In this document: positions 12,911 through 15,482 of the stretch, one piece after another | How the letters are laid out: each line of letters starts with the position of its first letter | Numbering within the stretch: position 1 is the first letter of the stretch | DNA from: JANXVV01 sp038230975 | GTDB taxonomy: Bacteria > Planctomycetota > Phycisphaerae > Tepidisphaerales > Tepidisphaeraceae | DNA length: 15,482 nt | NCBI GenBank assembly: GCA_038230975.1 | Contig: JBBRMF010000113.1 | Coordinates: 1-15,482 of the forward strand | Reading direction: 5' to 3' | Notes under the pieces: model-generated | Told to the model about the DNA's origin: nothing | Databases searched by the model: none | What the model saw: the letters and a program-made list of their open reading frames with translations, nothing else | Program-made: the position numbers and the translations under genes

Positions 12911-14317
12911 ATGCCCGGCATGACGATGACGGAACAGATTCTCGCCAAGCACAGCGGTAAAGCCCGCGTTCAACCGGGTGAGAATATCTGGGTGGATATC
13001 GATGTTCTGATGACCCACGACATCTGCGGGCCGGGAACGATCGGAGTGTTCCACGAAAAATTTGGGAAGTCCGCCAAGGTCTGGGATCCGGATCGCGTGG
13101 TCATCATTCCGGATCATTACATCTTTACGAAAGAGGAAATCTGCCATCGCAACATCCAGATCCTGCGCGATTTCGTGAAGGAACAAGGGCTGAAATATTA
13201 TTACGACCCGGAGTTCGTCACGAACACGCCGGGCATGCCGAATCCGTACAAGGATCCGACGAAGACGAATTACAAAGGGGTTTGCCATAAGGCACTGCCG
13301 GAGGAAGGGCATGTTCGACCGGGCGAAATTCTGCTCGGGACCGACAGCCATACCTGCACGGCGGGCGCGTTCGGGCAGTTTGCCACGGGCATCGGCAATA
13401 CCGATGCGGGCTTTGTGCTCGGCACGGGCAAGCTGTGGTTGAAGGTGCCGCCGACGATGAAGTTTTTGTTCCACGGGCAGATCCCACCATACCTGACGGC
13501 GAAGGATTTGATCCTGGCGGTGATCGGTGAGATCGGCGTGGACGGCGCGACGTATCGCAGCATGTATTTCGCCGGTGAAGGCATCACCAGTCTCACGCTT
13601 GAAGACCGCATGACGTTGACGAACATGGCCATCGAAGCCGGTGGTAAGAACGGCGTTTGCGATGTCGATGAGAAGACATTGCAATACGTTCGCGCGCGGT
13701 CGAATCGTCCGAGTTGGGAAGTCTTCAAGGATCAGCCGGGGACGGAATATAGCTACGAGCATGAGTGGGATCTGTCGACGATGGAGCCGATGGTTGCCAA
13801 GCCGCACTCACCGGACAACAAGGATACGGCGTACAACTGCCGTGATGTGGTCGTCGACCGCGCGTACATCGGCAGTTGCACCGGCGGGAAGATCACCGAC
13901 ATGATTTTCGCGGCCAACATCCTTAAGGGAAACAAGGTGAAGGTAAAAACCTTCGTCGTGCCCGGCAGCACGGAAGTTCACGCCGACATGAAGAACCTGA
14001 ATCTGCGCGGCGTGGAAAAAGGCCCGAACGAAAAGAGCATTGAAGACATCCTGCTGGATGCCGGTTGCCTGGTCGGCCCCTCGGGTTGCTCGGCTTGCCT
14101 TGGTGGACCGGCTGATACCTTTGGCCGTTTGCAGAGCACGGAAATCTGCATCAGCACGACCAACCGCAACTTCCCCGGTCGCATGGGCAGTAAGAATGCA
14201 GCGGTTTACCTGGCGTCGCCTTTGACGGTGGCGGCCAGCGCGCTGACGGGGAAGATCACGGATCCGCGCGAGTATATCTCGGCGCCGATTGAGACGGGGA
14301 TGGCGGGCGTGCTGTAA
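12911..14317 (+). CDS. leuC: 3-isopropylmalate dehydratase large subunit
   Basis: This 468-residue aconitase-superfamily protein is complete. With the small subunit LeuD it isomerises 2-isopropylmalate to 3-isopropylmalate in leucine biosynthesis. The [4Fe-4S] cluster cysteines are C323 (YIGSCTGGK) and C393 and C396 (GPSGCSACLGG). Other family signatures are LMTHDICGPGTIGVF, LLGTDSHTCTAGAFGQFATG and NRNFPGRMGS. ATG 12911 has AGGAG six bases upstream. Homoaconitase or a related hydrolyase cannot be excluded from one subunit alone, but the length and motifs fit bacterial LeuC. leuD does not follow: the next genes are the HEPN-like and nuclease-like pair, only 31 bp away, so leuD must lie elsewhere or upstream gene order has changed. 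Confidence 0.93.
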   Translation: MPGMTMTEQILAKHSGKARVQPGENIWVDIDVLMTHDICGPGTIGVFHEKFGKSAKVWDPDRVVIIPDHYIFTKEEICHRNIQILRDFVKEQGLKYYYDPEFVTNTPGMPNPYKDPTKTNYKGVCHKALPEEGHVRPGEILLGTDSHTCTAGAFGQFATGIGNTDAGFVLGTGKLWLKVPPTMKFLFHGQIPPYLTAKDLILAVIGEIGVDGATYRSMYFAGEGITSLTLEDRMTLTNMAIEAGGKNGVCDVDEKTLQYVRARSNRPSWEVFKDQPGTEYSYEHEWDLSTMEPMVAKPHSPDNKDTAYNCRDVVVDRAYIGSCTGGKITDMIFAANILKGNKVKVKTFVVPGSTEVHADMKNLNLRGVEKGPNEKSIEDILLDAGCLVGPSGCSACLGGPADTFGRLQSTEICISTTNRNFPGRMGSKNAAVYLASPLTVAASALTGKITDPREYISAPIETGMAGVL

Positions 14318-14348
14318 TGTAGGAGTTGTCGAATTAGGTCGATCAACT

Positions 14349-14804
14349 ATGAGCCTGAACCTTGCGCGACATTTCTGCGATAGAGCAGACTCTTTTATGC
14401 GACTAATGAAATTAGGCGCCGATCAGGAAATCATCTCACAGTGGTTGGGGCGACCTCTCGTCGAATACGAAGACGGCACTGCATTACTGGCGGTTCACGC
14501 TGGAATTGCATTAGCGGACGCTGTGCTAGTCAGCTTGACCGGGAAGCGCAGTACTGCTGAAAACCATGAGGAAACCATTCCAACATTGAAGAAGATGTGT
14601 GGAAAACACAAAAGAAATTCAGATGGCATTTCGCATTATGAATGGCTCGTGCAAAAGAAAAGCTATTTTGCTTACGGTGATCGCCGCGTACGATCCGAAG
14701 ATGTGGTGACCGCCAGGGTACACGTGGAGCGAATGGCCACTTGGGTCTATCAGACTTTCCCCCATTTGGTGGAGCGGGACAATGACGCAAATGCAGCAAC
14801 TTGA
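14349..14804 (+). CDS. Small HEPN-like helical protein, partner of the next gene
   Basis: This 151-residue cytosolic protein is predicted mostly helical. The pattern of a long helix with ALLAVHAGIALADAVLVSL (residues 45-63), a loop with NHEETIPTLKKMC (72-84) and a C-terminal helix VVTARVHVERMATWVYQTF (119-137) resembles HEPN-domain proteins. In those, the first helix packs on the last, and an R-x4-6-H motif often cuts RNA. I do not see a clean motif in the last helix. The only R-x6-H, from R89 to H96, lies in a loop, so catalysis is doubtful. I use ATG 14349; the ribosome site is weak. The gene follows leuC by 31 bp and overlaps the nuclease-like gene by 23 bp, so the two are probably translated together. 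It could be a toxin, an antitoxin or a structural partner; function unknown. Confidence 0.6.
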   Translation: MSLNLARHFCDRADSFMRLMKLGADQEIISQWLGRPLVEYEDGTALLAVHAGIALADAVLVSLTGKRSTAENHEETIPTLKKMCGKHKRNSDGISHYEWLVQKKSYFAYGDRRVRSEDVVTARVHVERMATWVYQTFPHLVERDNDANAAT

Positions 14805-15264
14805 ATTTCGCGCGCGAGATGCCGTGTCTCGATGCCTGATTCGCAGCTTGGCAGTCCCTTACGTTTACTTCGATGCCCGATGGCCGGATAAACGCGGTCA
14901 TCAAGTCGACGTACTTGCAATTGACCGAGCGGGAGTGGGTGACGTCCATGTGGTCGAAATCAAACACGCAGCTCAGGCTGCGTTCGATGCGGTCGAGTCG
15001 CTCATGAAAATTCCAGCACAATTTCGTTGGATTGCGTTCTATCGCGAATCGACGAGTTCCCAGGCAATCGCAATTGCCATGAACGCAAATATACTTTACC
15101 CGTCAAATGGCATGGGTCGCGTTGGCGTCATTGAAGTGTTGCGTAGCGGCGAGCATGATTTGGGCGCAAACATCTCGATTCGTGCGGAACGATTTGCAGG
15201 TTCCCTCAAGGAGAAGGTGCAGAAGTTTACAAAAGCACATCACGCCGACGTTGAGTTCGAATAG
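14782..15264 (+). CDS. PD-(D/E)XK nuclease-like protein coupled to the HEPN-like gene
   Basis: This 160-residue soluble protein has the core of a restriction-enzyme-like fold: an N-terminal helix with E8 (QQLEFRARDAV), a strand ending in D43 (GHQVDVLAID), then D54-x4-E59-I-K61 (VHVVEIKHA). D43 followed 16 residues later by ExK is the PD-(D/E)XK active-site pattern. After it come a helix (FDAVESLMKI), a strand (FRWIAFY) and a strand near GRVGVIEVL, in line with the fold. ATG 14782 has GGAG seven bases upstream and lies inside the end of the HEPN-like gene, so coupling is likely. The small size with no recognition or helicase domain suggests that it works with its partner. A DNA-damage, defence or toxin role is inference; no known family name comes to mind. 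Confidence 0.66.
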   Translation: MTQMQQLEFRARDAVSRCLIRSLAVPYVYFDARWPDKRGHQVDVLAIDRAGVGDVHVVEIKHAAQAAFDAVESLMKIPAQFRWIAFYRESTSSQAIAIAMNANILYPSNGMGRVGVIEVLRSGEHDLGANISIRAERFAGSLKEKVQKFTKAHHADVEFE

Positions 15265-15359
15265 CGTTCAATAGGTCCTCGCATATCAACTCCCACGCAA
15301 TCGACAACTCTGAAATTCGACGCTTGCCACGCTGAATTTTGCTGGCAATTGCGAACACT

Positions 15360-15482
15360 TTACATCTCCGTCTTTTCAAAATAAAACGAACTACTGCCCG
15401 GTGAACTCGCATCCGGCTCGACGCGTTTGGCCAGATAGATGCGGACGTCATCCCCCCCTGCTTTGCCCCACATCAGTTTGGC
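15360..15482 (-). CDS. 3' end of an unrecognised gene (40 codons, cut by the window)
   Basis: The minus strand reads an open frame from the window edge to TAA at 15362-15360. It encodes KLMWGKAGGDDVRIYLAKRV, then EPDASSPGSSSFYFEKTEM. Composition looks like genuine protein: acidic and aromatic residues alternate, there is a Gly/Ser/Pro loop, and it ends in a polar tail. I do not recognise the family. It converges on the nuclease-like gene, with 95 bp between the two stops. That gap contains nothing I can assign. Confidence 0.5.
   Translation of the reverse strand, partial: AKLMWGKAGGDDVRIYLAKRVEPDASSPGSSSFYFEKTEM

Noticed and set aside
12875..13807. 310-codon minus-strand frame opposite leuC
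   Set aside because: It is a shadow of a strongly conserved LeuC sequence; its Arg/His/Leu-rich translation has no recognisable domain.
15227..15451. Minus-strand open frame of 74 codons, basic, possible small protein
   Set aside because: It overlaps the end of the nuclease-like gene and most of the better-looking minus-strand C-terminus in another frame. Its start lies inside that gene, and no ribosome site supports it.

Overview
The window most likely comes from a planctomycete (phylum Planctomycetota, possibly a Phycisphaerae-like lineage). This rests on gene content, not a marker gene. The clues are an autotransporter-type beta-strand-repeat surface protein, a short secreted LamG-like protein with a PEP-CTERM sorting tail, an AraC regulator of the XylR type with a sugar-binding-protein-like domain, and a DUF5690-type membrane protein fragment in a phosphonate locus. 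No rRNA, tRNA, CRISPR array, transposase or integrase was found.

Layout. (1) Positions 1-1922, minus strand: a three-gene signalling operon of a vWA-domain protein, a PP2C-type phosphatase and the start of a protein-kinase-like gene cut by the window edge. It resembles the 'TerY-P triad' (vWA, phosphatase, kinase). (2) Positions 2127-3809, minus strand: a beta-strand-repeat surface protein gene broken by an in-frame TAA and apparently missing its normal 3' end. (3) Positions 4062-7860: a phosphonate-degradation locus. It has a PhnZ-like HD-domain iron oxygenase, phosphonoacetaldehyde hydrolase (PhnX), a headless XylR-type regulator on the minus strand, the tail of a DUF5690-like transporter on the plus strand, and a TIGR03364/PbfC-like FAD amine oxidoreductase. 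(4) Positions 8052-11739: a TetR-controlled ABC efflux operon (TetR, lipoprotein HlyD-type adaptor, ATPase, ABC-2 permease) with ATGA overlaps and a promoter covered by dyads. (5) Positions 11894-12742: the LamG/PEP-CTERM protein. (6) Positions 12911-14317: leuC, followed 31 bp later by a coupled pair of small genes, a HEPN-like helical protein and a PD-(D/E)XK nuclease-like protein. (7) The last 123 bases hold the 3' end of an unrecognised minus-strand gene.

How the genes work together. The FAD enzyme would make phosphonoacetaldehyde from 2-aminoethylphosphonate or its N-methyl form, taking the place of the absent transaminase PhnW. PhnX would cleave it to acetaldehyde and phosphate, while the PhnZ-like enzyme would act on a hydroxylated aminophosphonate. 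The regulator and transporter are both decapitated at one shared point near 6366-6371. A single deletion between two divergent genes (or an assembly or cloning chimera) therefore removed both 5' ends and the promoter region between them. The most novel candidates for follow-up are this junction, the HEPN-like/nuclease pair behind leuC, and the kinase-phosphatase-vWA operon at the left edge.
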